A DNA stretch of 48,906 nt from a virus. The DNA is taken from IMG/VR virus record IMGVR_UViG_3300021479_000025, positions 1-48,906 of that record. One strand, 5' to 3'. The position numbers and the translations under genes were made by a program. The notes beneath the pieces are model-generated. The model ran no database searches, was not told where the DNA came from, and was given only the letters and a program-made list of their open reading frames with translations. Shown here piece by piece: positions 34,314-40,588 of the stretch. Position 1 is the first letter of the stretch. Each line of letters opens with the position of its first letter.

Positions 34314-34975
34314 TAGGAGGGTTCCTTGATCTTGGCGAGGAGGGCGCGTGCCTGCTGGGGTAGCTCTTCCGGTAGATCGAGGCAGACGTGCTTGTGCGTG
34401 TAGGAATGGCCGCGAAGCGTTGTCACCAGGGGCTTGAGCAGCTTGCCCGCCTCAGCGAGCAGCGCTTCGGCGGATGAGGCGCGGGATTCGGCGGCACGCG
34501 ATTGTTCGTGTGCCTTGCGGCTGATCTCATAGACATCGGGGATTTTGCCCTCTTCCATGATGGCGTCCCACTCCCACGCATCCAGATCGTCGACGCACTC
34601 CTTGAACCGATCGGCGTCATTCGTGCTGCCGAAGTAAACGCGGTCGCCCTCGTCTGCGATTTTATCTTTGATGTTGATGAACATCTCGCGAGCCTTGTGA
34701 AGCGCGCGCCCGCGAGCAACGGCTAGGGCTGTCGCGTTATCGCGTTGAGATTGCAAGCCGAGCAGAAGGCGGTCCACCGAAGCGCCTTGGCGAGCTTCAA
34801 CGGCTAGCGCTTCTCGCGCCTCGTCGCGTTCCCGCTCTGCCGTAGCGAGGGCGGCGCGGAGGCGGGTGAGTTCGGATTGCGCGGCGAGGAGTTGTTCACC
34901 GAGGCCGTCCATTCCGCGTTCGGCCGCTTCTGCGCGGTTGCGTAACTGGCGCTCCCATTCCGCGATGGCGCTCAT
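34313..34975 (-). CDS. Coiled-coil hypothetical protein
   Basis: A 220-residue protein from M-S-A-I-A-E-W-E-R at 34975, where ATG overlaps the previous stop; the longer frame from 35062 is disfavoured. Residues 1-95 are a charged coiled coil (E-R-D-E-A-R-E-A-L-A-V-E-A), with a variable middle and A/E-rich helices near the end. No enzyme motif seen. Codon use differs a little from the polymerase end of the operon. Confidence 0.6.
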   Translation of the reverse strand: MSAIAEWERQLRNRAEAAERGMDGLGEQLLAAQSELTRLRAALATAERERDEAREALAVEARQGASVDRLLLGLQSQRDNATALAVARGRALHKAREMFINIKDKIADEGDRVYFGSTNDADRFKECVDDLDAWEWDAIMEEGKIPDVYEISRKAHEQSRAAESRASSAEALLAEAGKLLKPLVTTLRGHSYTHKHVCLDLPEELPQQARALLAKIKEPS

Positions 34976-35547
34976 GGCCCCGGCTCCTGGGGAATGGGCG
35001 GCGCGGGAAGCGGGCGCCAATGAGTGGGTTCGGCAATCATTCCGGTCGCTTGAAACACCCACTTATTGTGAGCGTATTCGCGAAGGTCCGTCCGATGACC
35101 TTGGCCGACGCCCTTGGCAAATCCTGGCTTAGATGGCTGATACAATAGCACAACATCAAAGTTCATCGGCGCCGTCTCGATCGGCTCCCATCCATCCGCG
35201 CTTGGCGAGAGACAGCGCTCGGCCTCCAGTAGTATTGCCTCGACCTCTTCAAGCGTTGCGCCTGAATAGCCGGATGCCTTGCGAGCTAAATGTTGAACGC
35301 GCTGTAACATGGGAACAGGTAGCTTCCATCCGCCTTCGGCATTCTGCCCCGTCGCTCGCGTGAATTGCGCTGCGCTCGGGGAGGCTTGGGCGCGGCGGAT
35401 GAGGGCGAGGGCTTCGCGAGCGATCTCAGCCCCCATCCATCGTCCCCACGCAATATTCGGAGGTCCAGTAGGTTTGACTGTTTGCAGAGCGGCAATGCGC
35501 TCAAGCGCCTCTGCGATCTGCGCGAGTTCGGCGTGGGAGAGGGTCAT
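34972..35547 (-). CDS. Hypothetical protein with DUF551-like C-terminus
   Basis: A 191-residue protein starting M-T-L-S-H-A-E-L-A-Q-I at 35547, just after the stop of a 33-residue gene. Residues 1-40 are helical. The C-terminal 75 residues (W-E-P-I-E-T-A-P, V-V-L-L-Y-Q-P, then P-T-H-W-R-P-L-P-A-P) fit the DUF551 pattern seen in phage accessory proteins, with no known function. Overlaps the next gene by ATGA. Confidence 0.65.
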   Translation of the reverse strand: MTLSHAELAQIAEALERIAALQTVKPTGPPNIAWGRWMGAEIAREALALIRRAQASPSAAQFTRATGQNAEGGWKLPVPMLQRVQHLARKASGYSGATLEEVEAILLEAERCLSPSADGWEPIETAPMNFDVVLLYQPSKPGFAKGVGQGHRTDLREYAHNKWVFQATGMIAEPTHWRPLPAPPIPQEPGP

Positions 35548-35548
35548 G

Positions 35549-35650
35549 TCAGCACCAGTGGCAATGGAGGGCATCAGCGAGCATCCATCCGCACAGAATT
35601 GCTACAATGGAGGCGCTAACGATCATGAGGACTAGCGTCGCATCGCTCAT
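35549..35650 (-). CDS. 33-residue single-span membrane peptide
   Basis: Reading MSDATLVLMIVSASIVAILC then G-W-M-L-A-D-A-L-H-C-H-W-C. A strong GGGAGGACGGG lies before ATG. Residues 5-24 make a membrane helix. The stop lies one base ahead of the next ATG. Small early membrane peptides of phages can alter host envelope proteins; the role here is unknown. Confidence 0.6.
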   Translation of the reverse strand: MSDATLVLMIVSASIVAILCGWMLADALHCHWC

Positions 35651-35700
35651 CCCGTCCTCCCGTCAGGCCGGAGCAGGGCGAGGATGCGATGAGGGTTCAT
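35647..35700 (-). CDS. 17-codon coupled micro-ORF
   Basis: MNPHRILALLRPDGRTG: starts in ATGA overlap with the 62-residue gene and stops in ATGA overlap with the membrane peptide gene. Its main role may be to carry ribosomes across this gap. No separate ribosome site seen, so confidence is low. Confidence 0.35.
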   Translation of the reverse strand: MNPHRILALLRPDGRTG

Positions 35701-35885
35701 TGGCTTTTTGCCCAGCATTCGAGTGTGATCGATGGGTTTATTTTGAGAATTGCTTGGCAAGCCTCAAGTGAGGGCATTTCTATTTTAAGGCCCTGCCAAG
35801 ATTCACAACTGTAATTATAACTTCCTTTGTCGATGCATATCGACTGGGGGTAATTAAGCAAAACCCAAACTAGATACCATTTCAT
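35697..35885 (-). CDS. Small protein with hydrophobic N-terminus
   Basis: A 62-residue protein from M-K-W-Y-L-V-W-V-L-L at 35885, behind AAAGGAGTCGTCACC; the alternative start at 35912 is coupled by ATGA to a seven-codon frame. The N-terminal hydrophobic stretch and four cysteines (I-C-I-D, S-C-E-S, A-C-Q-A, E-C-W-A) suggest export or membrane anchoring. Function unknown. AT-richer than neighbours. Confidence 0.6.
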   Translation of the reverse strand: MKWYLVWVLLNYPQSICIDKGSYNYSCESWQGLKIEMPSLEACQAILKINPSITLECWAKSQ

Positions 35886-35928
35886 GGTGACGACTCCTTT
35901 GCCATGGCTCATGCGATAGCGGCTACGA

Positions 35929-36579
35929 TCATTCGTCTCCCGTCACCATCCTCCCCGGCCCGCGCGAGAGGGCGGATTCGAGGGCGGCATTGTGCGCATC
36001 GACGATCGCCTTGGCATCATGATCTGTCAGGCCGTAGACTGGCAGGTTTATCGTCGGCCCATCCGGCCTGTCGTGCCACACGTCGTCAGTCGACGGTCGG
36101 GGCGGCGCATTGATGATGAAGAGCGCATCGTTCATAGCTCCGAGCCACCAACGATGCCCCTCACTGACGCCCCGCGCCTCTACTGGAGCGGGGGAGGCGG
36201 AGAGCGCACGCTTGATCTCGGCTTTAGCGGCGGCAATACCGGCGGCGCGCGTGTCGAAGCTTGGCACGGCGTCGAGATCGAGATGAATGCCGTCGAACAA
36301 ATCCGAGCAAAGTGAGCGTCCTACATCCCGGCTGTCGGCGAAGTGAGTGTTGCGAAGATGGTTTGCCCATTCGAAGCCGATGTCGAACGCTTGTGCTGGG
36401 TCGACCCCGCCCGTCTCGCCCTTGCGCTGGAGCGATGCGAGATGCACGCGGGCGGCGTCGAGCACGATTGTTTGTGCTTCGTGACGGAGCGTATGCTCGT
36501 GCGGCTCCAGAGCTTTGTTCAAGTTGAGGGGACGATCGCATTCGGCAATCGCGCTCGCCAGCGCCTTCTCGTCGGTCAT
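35929..36579 (-). CDS. Hypothetical protein, 216 residues
   Basis: Starts in ATGA overlap with the previous gene. Features: N-terminal helices; F-D-I-G-F-E-W-A-N-H-L near 65; R-W-W-L-G-A-M-N-D-A-L-F-I-I-N near 145; and Y-G-L-T-D-H-D-A-K-A-I-V-D near 185. No catalytic pattern is recognised. Early accessory gene. Confidence 0.6.
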   Translation of the reverse strand: MTDEKALASAIAECDRPLNLNKALEPHEHTLRHEAQTIVLDAARVHLASLQRKGETGGVDPAQAFDIGFEWANHLRNTHFADSRDVGRSLCSDLFDGIHLDLDAVPSFDTRAAGIAAAKAEIKRALSASPAPVEARGVSEGHRWWLGAMNDALFIINAPPRPSTDDVWHDRPDGPTINLPVYGLTDHDAKAIVDAHNAALESALSRGPGRMVTGDE

Positions 36580-36758
36580 GATTTGGCTCGCTTTCGAAGG
36601 ATGGTAAGGGCTTCGGTGATATCGTTACGAACATCGCCTACTACCTTATAGTCGATGCTAACCCATTGAGTCAGTCGCTCGACTAAGTGTGTTATAAGCC
36701 GGTCCGCGTCCTTCAGCGCACGTTCGATCTTGGCGTCATCGGGGATGTCTTCGGGCAT
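36576..36758 (-). CDS. Small helical hypothetical protein
   Basis: A 60-residue protein with GAGGAAGAAGAA before ATG. Begins M-P-E-D-I-P-D-D-A-K-I and consists of amphipathic helices. Its start lies 46 bp inside the preceding gene in another frame. Function unknown. Confidence 0.55.
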   Translation of the reverse strand: MPEDIPDDAKIERALKDADRLITHLVERLTQWVSIDYKVVGDVRNDITEALTILRKRAKS

Positions 36759-36961
36759 TTCTTCTTCCTCAGTTTGTAGGTTGGATCGGATCGTGGGCCG
36801 GGATGTGGGGAGGTCGCCATCATATGCTCGCGATACCGACGTTCATATTCAGGATCGACTTCGGTCACCCGACGCCCATCCGCGAAGGTGTAGTCGCGGA
36901 TAACTGGCATAGAGGGGTTGAGGTAGTCGATGAGGGGAGGAGGGTGTTTGCGTCGGCGCAT
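36713..36961 (-). CDS. Small basic hypothetical protein
   Basis: An 82-residue Arg/Lys/Pro-rich protein, starting M-R-R-R-K-H-P-P-P after GGAGGATTTGA. Centre reads T-F-A-D-G-R-R-V-T-E-V-D-P-E-Y-E-R-R-Y. The last 15 codons overlap the next gene. Basic charge suggests nucleic-acid binding, without further evidence. Confidence 0.55.
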   Translation of the reverse strand: MRRRKHPPPLIDYLNPSMPVIRDYTFADGRRVTEVDPEYERRYREHMMATSPHPGPRSDPTYKLRKKKCPKTSPMTPRSNVR

Positions 36962-37270
36962 TCAAATCCTCCGTGTGATCTTGATCGGCGGCCGTAGGAG
37001 AGAAGCGAGATTGATCGCAGGTTCGAGGGAATACGAGACCGATGCTCTGTCTATCTCAAGCTTCTCGGCGGTGTGGGTGAGCGCGATCGCCTCGTCTAGG
37101 GCTTCGAACATGGTCGATCCGCGGCCGTAGTCGGTGATTTGCCAATCGGAGTTTCGCAGGTTGGCGACCCAGGAGAGGTCCGCGCATTGGGAGCAGGTAT
37201 AGACGAGCCAGCCAGAATTGGCCAGTTCGGCAAGGATGGTTTCGATGGAATGAGTTTCGCAGGTTGGCAT
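36962..37270 (-). CDS. Hypothetical protein overlapping the XRE gene
   Basis: A 102-residue protein. Starts M-P-T-C-E-T-H-S-I-E-T, contains C-S-Q-C, D-W-Q-I-T-D-Y-G-R-G-S and a repeated-motif codon run L-E-I-D-R, and ends K-I-T-R-R-I. The first 175 bp lie inside the end of the XRE frame. Its composition looks natural, whereas the XRE tail in that stretch looks like out-of-frame sequence. Function unknown. Confidence 0.55.
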   Translation of the reverse strand: MPTCETHSIETILAELANSGWLVYTCSQCADLSWVANLRNSDWQITDYGRGSTMFEALDEAIALTHTAEKLEIDRASVSYSLEPAINLASLLRPPIKITRRI

Positions 37271-37485
37271 AGGGTGATCTCGAGTTCAAGGGAAAGCGCT
37301 TTGGCAAGGCGGGTGAGGTAGTATAGGGTCACGGCGTAGACACCGCGTTCATAGGCGGAGACGGCGTTGCCGGAGATGTGCATTAGCTTGCCGAGCTCGA
37401 CCTGAGTTAGAGCATGGCGAGTGCGGGTTCGGCGGATGAGAGTGCAGAGGCGGGGGTCTGAGTGACGAGGGTTGGAGTGATGCAT
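37096..37485 (-). CDS. XRE-family HTH transcriptional regulator
   Basis: A 129-residue frame. Residues 13-65 form a Cro/C1-type helix-turn-helix: L-I-R-R-T-R, A-L-T-Q-V-E-L-G-K-L-M-H-I-S-G-N-A-V-S-A-Y-E-R and L-T-R-L-A-K-A-L-S. Starts in TAATG overlap. The C-terminal 58 residues overlap the next gene in another frame and are Pro/Ser-rich, so the useful part ends near residue 72. Likely controls early promoters; it is the only recognisable DNA-binding regulator here. Presence of a repressor-like gene without an integrase does not prove lysogeny. Confidence 0.75.
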   Translation of the reverse strand: MHHSNPRHSDPRLCTLIRRTRTRHALTQVELGKLMHISGNAVSAYERGVYAVTLYYLTRLAKALSLELEITLCQPAKLIPSKPSLPNWPILAGSSIPAPNARTSPGSPTCETPIGKSPTTAADRPCSKP

Positions 37486-37760
37486 TACAACGCTCCATTC
37501 TTGCGCAAGCTTGCCAACACTAAATCCGCGGCCTTGTCCGGCTTTGGCACAACCATCATGCTCGGGCCAGCATACTCATACGACTGCGTTCGGAGCATGT
37601 TGAGGGCGCGCCAGAGGCCGCCTTCGTGGAGGGGATAGGAGGTAATGTAGGGAGGAGTGCCAATCGCGGCACTCCCTGGGATTTCGACGTAGATTTCCCG
37701 GCCGTCTGTCCACATGCGGAGTGCGTTGATTGGCGCGGCCGAGGGTGCGAGGGTGGCCAT
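37485..37760 (-). CDS. Hypothetical protein, 91 residues
   Basis: Starts M-A-T-L-A-P-S-A-A-P-I-N, with W-T-D-G-R-E-I-Y-V-E-I-P-G and a helix D-K-A-A-D-L-V-L-A-S-L. Five bases after the previous stop and TAATG overlap with the XRE gene. Not recognised. Confidence 0.6.
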   Translation of the reverse strand: MATLAPSAAPINALRMWTDGREIYVEIPGSAAIGTPPYITSYPLHEGGLWRALNMLRTQSYEYAGPSMMVVPKPDKAADLVLASLRKNGAL

Positions 37761-37765
37761 AGTCG

Positions 37766-37930
37766 TTAGCCTTTCTTAGTCTTGCGCTCGGACTTTGGCA
37801 GACAGAATTCCTTCCAATCCGGCAGGGCTCGAAGGGTTGTGTTGGTTTCAGGGATATATCTGCGAACCCGGACCGAATATCTCCAACCATCTCGGCGGGA
37901 GCCTCGGTAGGAATTAAGATTTCGAGGCAT
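37766..37930 (-). CDS. 54-residue basic hypothetical protein
   Basis: Read from ATG at 37930 with AAAGGGATTTCCCCT upstream. Starts MPRNLNSYRGSRRDGWRYSV and ends S-E-R-K-T-K-K-G; net charge strongly positive. One copy of the 12-mer repeat lies about 20 bases before its start. Could bind nucleic acid. Too short for the usual cutoff, but the ribosome site and spacing support it. Confidence 0.65.
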   Translation of the reverse strand: MPRNLNSYRGSRRDGWRYSVRVRRYIPETNTTLRALPDWKEFCLPKSERKTKKG

Positions 37931-37979
37931 AGGGGAAATCCCTTTCTGTCTATCTCAATGCGGGCCCGTCGGGTAGACT

Positions 37980-38032
37980 CTAACCCTTATCCTGCGAGGG
38001 AGTCGCACTCTCCCTCGCCGACTAAGGGTTAG
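37980..38032 (-). terminator. Two-tier stem-loop containing the stop codon of the upstream gene
   Basis: Outer stem CTAACCCTTA/TAAGGGTTAG (10 bp), 4+4 internal loop, inner stem GCGAGGGAG/CTCCCTCGC (9 bp), seven-base loop. The TAA of the 200-residue gene is in the outer arm. No T-run follows, so it could be an RNase III-type processing site, attenuator or mRNA end stabiliser rather than an intrinsic terminator. Confidence 0.7.
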
Positions 38033-38631
38033 TGGGAGGCGCGGTCTTGATACCAATTGTTGTTATACCAGCCAGGAACCTGCCCACCGCCATCATACCA
38101 ATCTCCCCAAGTCATGGAGTTGGGCTTCTGCCAAGAGGTTCGGCCGGAGTAAGGCTTCGTCTCATCCCCTGCATCGCCTTGGCAAGTAGCGTGGATGGAA
38201 GTGTTGGCGAGGCCAGAATGGAAGCCGGGGTCAGATAGTGGCGCAGGCTCAGGCAGTTGGGTGATCTCACCTTGTGCCTGGGCTGCCTCAACGGGCTTAG
38301 GTGCAGCTTCGCTCACCACTCCGGCAGCCTCGACAGCCTTAGGCACCACAATCCCAAGCGCCGAAGTAACCTTCTCGAGCTTGTCTTCGGCAAGCAAGGC
38401 CCGAAAGCCGGCTTCGTCACGCTCGACCTCCAGCGAGCGGATGGTTCCGCGAAGCTCTGCGTTGGACTCAGTGGACTTGGACAGATCATCGACGAGACGA
38501 TCGGCCGATTGAGTCTTACGCTCAAGAGCATCTTGGAGTTCGCGCACCTTGGCTTCGAGCTCTGGCACTCTCTCCGTTGCGAACTTCGCCGCTTCCATTG
38601 TAGCAAGGATATCGTTGATATTCACGGTCAT
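38029..38631 (-). CDS. Coiled-coil early protein
   Basis: A 200-residue protein: N-terminal coiled coil to about residue 90 (L-E-A-K-V-R-E-L-Q-D-A-L-E-R-K), an Ala/Pro/Glu linker, and a W/Y/N/G-rich tail (W-G-D-W-Y-D-G-G-G-Q-V-P-G-W-Y). GGAG lies upstream. The layout suggests an oligomerising protein with an exposed aromatic tail. Function unknown. Confidence 0.6.
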   Translation of the reverse strand: MTVNINDILATMEAAKFATERVPELEAKVRELQDALERKTQSADRLVDDLSKSTESNAELRGTIRSLEVERDEAGFRALLAEDKLEKVTSALGIVVPKAVEAAGVVSEAAPKPVEAAQAQGEITQLPEPAPLSDPGFHSGLANTSIHATCQGDAGDETKPYSGRTSWQKPNSMTWGDWYDGGGQVPGWYNNNWYQDRASH

Positions 38632-38686
38632 CTGGGCTTAATCTCCGTTACTAAGGGCTTATTCCCGAAGTCTTTAGAGGGTAGTC

Positions 38687-38731
38687 GGAGCGATCCGAGT
38701 GTTGGTGTTAGGCGTCACTCTTGCTCGCTCC
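38687..38731 (-). terminator. Two-tier stem-loop between two early genes
   Basis: Outer stem GGAGCGA/TCGCTCC (7 bp), asymmetric internal loop (3 and 4 bases), inner GAGTG/CACTC, 14-base loop. It sits in the 192-bp gap between the 226- and 200-residue genes. Same architecture as the other two early stem-loops but less perfect. Confidence 0.55.
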
Positions 38732-38823
38732 GGTGGGAGGGATTAGATCAGCGATCCGGTCTGCGCTAGGCACGTGTCCCGATCAATCTTCGCTTCTTCG
38801 TAATCCCCCGCCAAGTTCACGCC

Positions 38824-39504
38824 TTACTGAGCGTGGTGGGTGGTAGGCGCAGTGGCTTTCTTCGGCGGAATCTTCGCCGAGAGCTTGCCGGCCTGAGTCT
38901 TCGAGAGTGGCGCGTTGGCCTTCTCATCAGCCTTCTTCTTCGCAGCCTTCGCAATCAACGTCGGCGACTCAGAGATTAGGCTGGCGATGTCAACCGCCAC
39001 AGGCTTCGCCGCACGGGCTTCGATATTGGCCTTGGCCTGTTCGATGAAGGATGCATCGGCGGCGAGGAGTTCTTTGGCAGCCGCCGTAATCTGCGAAGCC
39101 TCGACCATCGAAACGCGCATCTTCAGGACATTTCGAATGGTGTCCTTAACCTTCGCCTTGGCAAGGCGCAGGGCCTCTGTCATAACGACGCCGGAGACTT
39201 TCTTTCCGTTGGCGTCCACAGTCCCGGCAGTCGTGCGCTTGACATAACTGCCGTCTTTGATCTTGGCAAGCTTCGTCTCGGCCAGGGCCATCGCGTCGGT
39301 CTGGGCTTTGGCAAGCTCGTCGTCGACTAGGTCCTTGGTCTTGATCTTGGCGTTGCCGGCATTGAGAAGGACTTTGAGTCCTTCTGTGTAGATCAGGGCG
39401 ATCATATTGTCGCCTACGTCACCAACAGGGATATCCGTGTCGGTGTTGAAGAGGATATACTTCCCCTTTCCGGCTTTGGTAATGGGAATTCGTAGTTCGG
39501 CCAT
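38824..39504 (-). CDS. Early Ala/Lys-rich protein of unknown function
   Basis: A 226-residue protein with AAGGACGCCAGAA before ATG. Residues 1-60 form a globular part (M-A-E-L-R-I-P-I-T, F-N-T-D-T-D-I-P-V-G-D-V-G-D-N). Helices follow, with a final Ala/Lys/Pro tail like histone H1 (K-A-A-K-K-K-A-D-E-K-A), which could bind DNA non-specifically. Its early place near the start of the operon suggests a host-takeover or nucleoid-like role; inference only. Confidence 0.6.
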   Translation of the reverse strand: MAELRIPITKAGKGKYILFNTDTDIPVGDVGDNMIALIYTEGLKVLLNAGNAKIKTKDLVDDELAKAQTDAMALAETKLAKIKDGSYVKRTTAGTVDANGKKVSGVVMTEALRLAKAKVKDTIRNVLKMRVSMVEASQITAAAKELLAADASFIEQAKANIEARAAKPVAVDIASLISESPTLIAKAAKKKADEKANAPLSKTQAGKLSAKIPPKKATAPTTHHAQ

Positions 39505-39828
39505 TTCTGGCGTCCTTGGTTACAGCTGTCTTAGGTTGGGCGTAAGCCCGGGTTCAGCCTTTGGATACTATCGGCGATAGCAAGGATACGGGCCGAAGCC
39601 TAGTCCTTCCCGATCTATGATCCGCGGCTCGTGTCGAAGAGACACGGAAGGATACATAGCCAACGCTGCATGACGTTGTGGCAGCTTCCCATTCACCAAC
39701 ACGCATGGGTCTTGCATATCCCATTCGCTCCGCTAGTGTGAGTCGCGTCTATGTATCCGTCCCTATCTCTAGTGTCCGTGAATGGGGAGATAGACACAGG
39801 GCTATCTCAATCTCCCCATTGGCTGACA
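39505..39828 (-). other. Structured non-coding region (possible ncRNA or replication origin)
   Basis: No convincing gene in 324 bp. It holds the 39768-39833 stem-loop; a perfect 10-bp inverted repeat GGATACATAG/CTATGTATCC (39650-39659, 39749-39758); small hairpins CGTGTC-GAAGA-GACACG near 39630-39648 and CTATC-GGC-GATAG near 39568; three GGATAC repeats; and several GAATGGGA repeats. The density of complementary segments suggests a folded RNA or an origin. Confidence 0.5.
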
Positions 39829-39833
39829 CTAGA
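39768..39833 (-). terminator. Two-tier stem-loop containing a stop codon and the 12-mer-like repeat
   Basis: Outer stem TCTAGTGTC/GACACTAGA (9 bp), 4+4 internal loop, inner stem AATGGGGAGA/TCTCCCCATT (10 bp), 20-base loop. The stop codon of the 33-residue gene lies in the outer arm. Within the loop CTATCTC can instead pair with GAGATAG, giving two alternative folds. No T-run. Confidence 0.7.
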
Positions 39834-39930
39834 TGAATAGCGGATCGTGCTTAGGCTTGACCACACACCAAGCAATCCGCAATCGACCAATCCGCAACCA
39901 ACGCATTCCGCCGATCTTACGGTAGCTCAT
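39829..39930 (-). CDS. 33-residue basic peptide gene
   Basis: Perfect ribosome site AGGAGG, 8 bases before ATG. The peptide starts MSYRKIGGMRWLRIGRLRIA and ends K-H-D-P-L-F-I; it is positively charged. Its stop is buried in the following stem-loop. Start overlaps the stop of the leader frame by ATGA. Likely real given the ribosome site; function unknown. Confidence 0.6.
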   Translation of the reverse strand: MSYRKIGGMRWLRIGRLRIAWCVVKPKHDPLFI

Positions 39931-40076
39931 AGGCTTATCCTCCTGGTTGATTGTGGGCATATCCTACCACCGACCGCCGCTGGCGTCAATGCGGCGAATT
40001 GTCGCACCAAGGGAGAGGTAGAGGTCATCCCTTGGGCCCTTTGGGTAGACCTCGACGCTTTGGCTATCTCAATCAT
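39927..40076 (-). CDS. Possible 49-residue leader peptide
   Basis: From ATG at 40076 with AAGGA seven bases upstream, M-I-E-I-A-K-A-S-R-S to R-R-I-S-L. An alternative ATG at 40091 lies only about three bases from the predicted transcript start. The last codons carry AGGAGG for the next gene and the stop overlaps its ATG. A second promoter lies inside. Low-complexity composition, so only moderately likely. Confidence 0.4.
   Translation of the reverse strand: MIEIAKASRSTQRAQGMTSTSPLVRQFAALTPAAVGGRICPQSTRRISL
39961..39989 (-). promoter_or_regulatory. Sigma70-type promoter inside leader frame
   Basis: Minus strand TTGACG (39989-39984), 17 bases, TAGGAT (39966-39961). Just upstream (40011-39991) lies the GGTGCGACA-type motif. 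It would drive the 33-residue peptide and downstream early genes. Confidence 0.6.
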
Positions 40077-40100
40077 GTTTCGATCCTTCATTGTCCCTAT

Positions 40101-40129
40101 ATCATACCACAGTTCGTAGTGAAAATCAA
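40101..40129 (-). promoter_or_regulatory. Strong sigma70-type early promoter
   Basis: Minus strand TTGATT (40129-40124), 17-base spacer ending ACTGTGG, TATGAT (40106-40101). The upstream ATCCTTGATTT also occurs at the 34-kb promoter, and ACTGTGGTAT also at the plus-strand promoter 41942-41969. It should start the transcript for the leader, 33-residue peptide and downstream early genes. Confidence 0.8.
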
Positions 40130-40132
40130 GGA

Positions 40133-40351
40133 TTATTTTCCGTGATTTTGTTGGATATAGTCGATCTGTGTCTGGAACGTGTCACGAGCAAGCGCATATC
40201 CTTGGGCATACTCAACGTTGTTGTTCCACTCATTACTGCCAATAGGACATTCGCTGACAACGCTAGAAGTGCGCGATTTGTCTATCTCAACGTTGCAATG
40301 CTTGATAAGATCGTTGAGAACCCATTTGGGAATACGATCAAGCGAGATCAT
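40133..40351 (-). CDS. Small early hypothetical protein
   Basis: A 72-residue protein starting M-I-S-L-D-R-I-P-K-W-V in a TGATG overlap. Contains N-V-E-I-D-K encoded by one 12-mer repeat and a helix Y-A-Q-G-Y-A-L-A-R-D. Ends just ahead of the promoter at 40129. Function unknown. Confidence 0.6.
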   Translation of the reverse strand: MISLDRIPKWVLNDLIKHCNVEIDKSRTSSVVSECPIGSNEWNNNVEYAQGYALARDTFQTQIDYIQQNHGK

Positions 40352-40584
40352 CACACAGTCTCCAACACTCTGTCTATCTCAACACTCTCCCGCCACACTC
40401 CGTCGAACCTATCAACCAACCGTCGGCCGTAGTATAGGGCAATCGCCGTGATATCATATCCTCGCCGAAGCCGGGCGAAGTATCGCTCTTCACACAAAGC
40501 CTTGGCCTCAGCCAATCCTTCTCCTAGGTGAAACCCAGGCACGAACTCATCCGTGGAACGTTCGATGGACATTGTGTAGGGCAT
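40351..40584 (-). CDS. Small early hypothetical protein
   Basis: A 77-residue protein from M-P-Y-T-M-S-I-E-R at 40584 (GAAGGAATAACC upstream), not from the longer frame at 40671, which lies in the preceding gene. Contains L-A-E-A-K-A-L-C-E-E-R-Y and R-R-L-V-D-R-F-D-G-V-W; ends near a 12-mer repeat copy (V-E-I-D-R). Function unknown. Confidence 0.6.
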   Translation of the reverse strand: MPYTMSIERSTDEFVPGFHLGEGLAEAKALCEERYFARLRRGYDITAIALYYGRRLVDRFDGVWRESVEIDRVLETV

Positions 40585-40588
40585 GAGG

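Larger units (their letters stand above)
37048..40382 (-). repeat. Six dispersed copies of TTGAGATAG, four as the 12-mer TTGAGATAGACA
   Basis: Minus-strand copies end at 37059, 37958, 40290 and 40382 (exact 12-mers), plus 39810 and 40072 (TTGAGATAGCC). Three 12-mers lie in genes, all in one reading frame (coding x-E-I-D-R/K). One lies before the 54-residue gene and one in the loop of the 39768-39833 stem. All are in the same orientation within 3.3 kb, which chance would rarely produce. Possibly a binding or processing site of the early transcript. Confidence 0.65.

Noticed and set aside
38743-38820. 25-codon GTG frame (M-N-L-A-G-D-Y-E-E-A-K) between early genes
   Set aside because: The candidate ribosome site is only about two bases from GTG and the frame passes into no coupling; possible but not supportable.
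39541-39660. Possible tRNA near GGGTTCAGCC
   Set aside because: The T-arm-like word lacks a matching acceptor stem, D-arm and anticodon stem on either strand.
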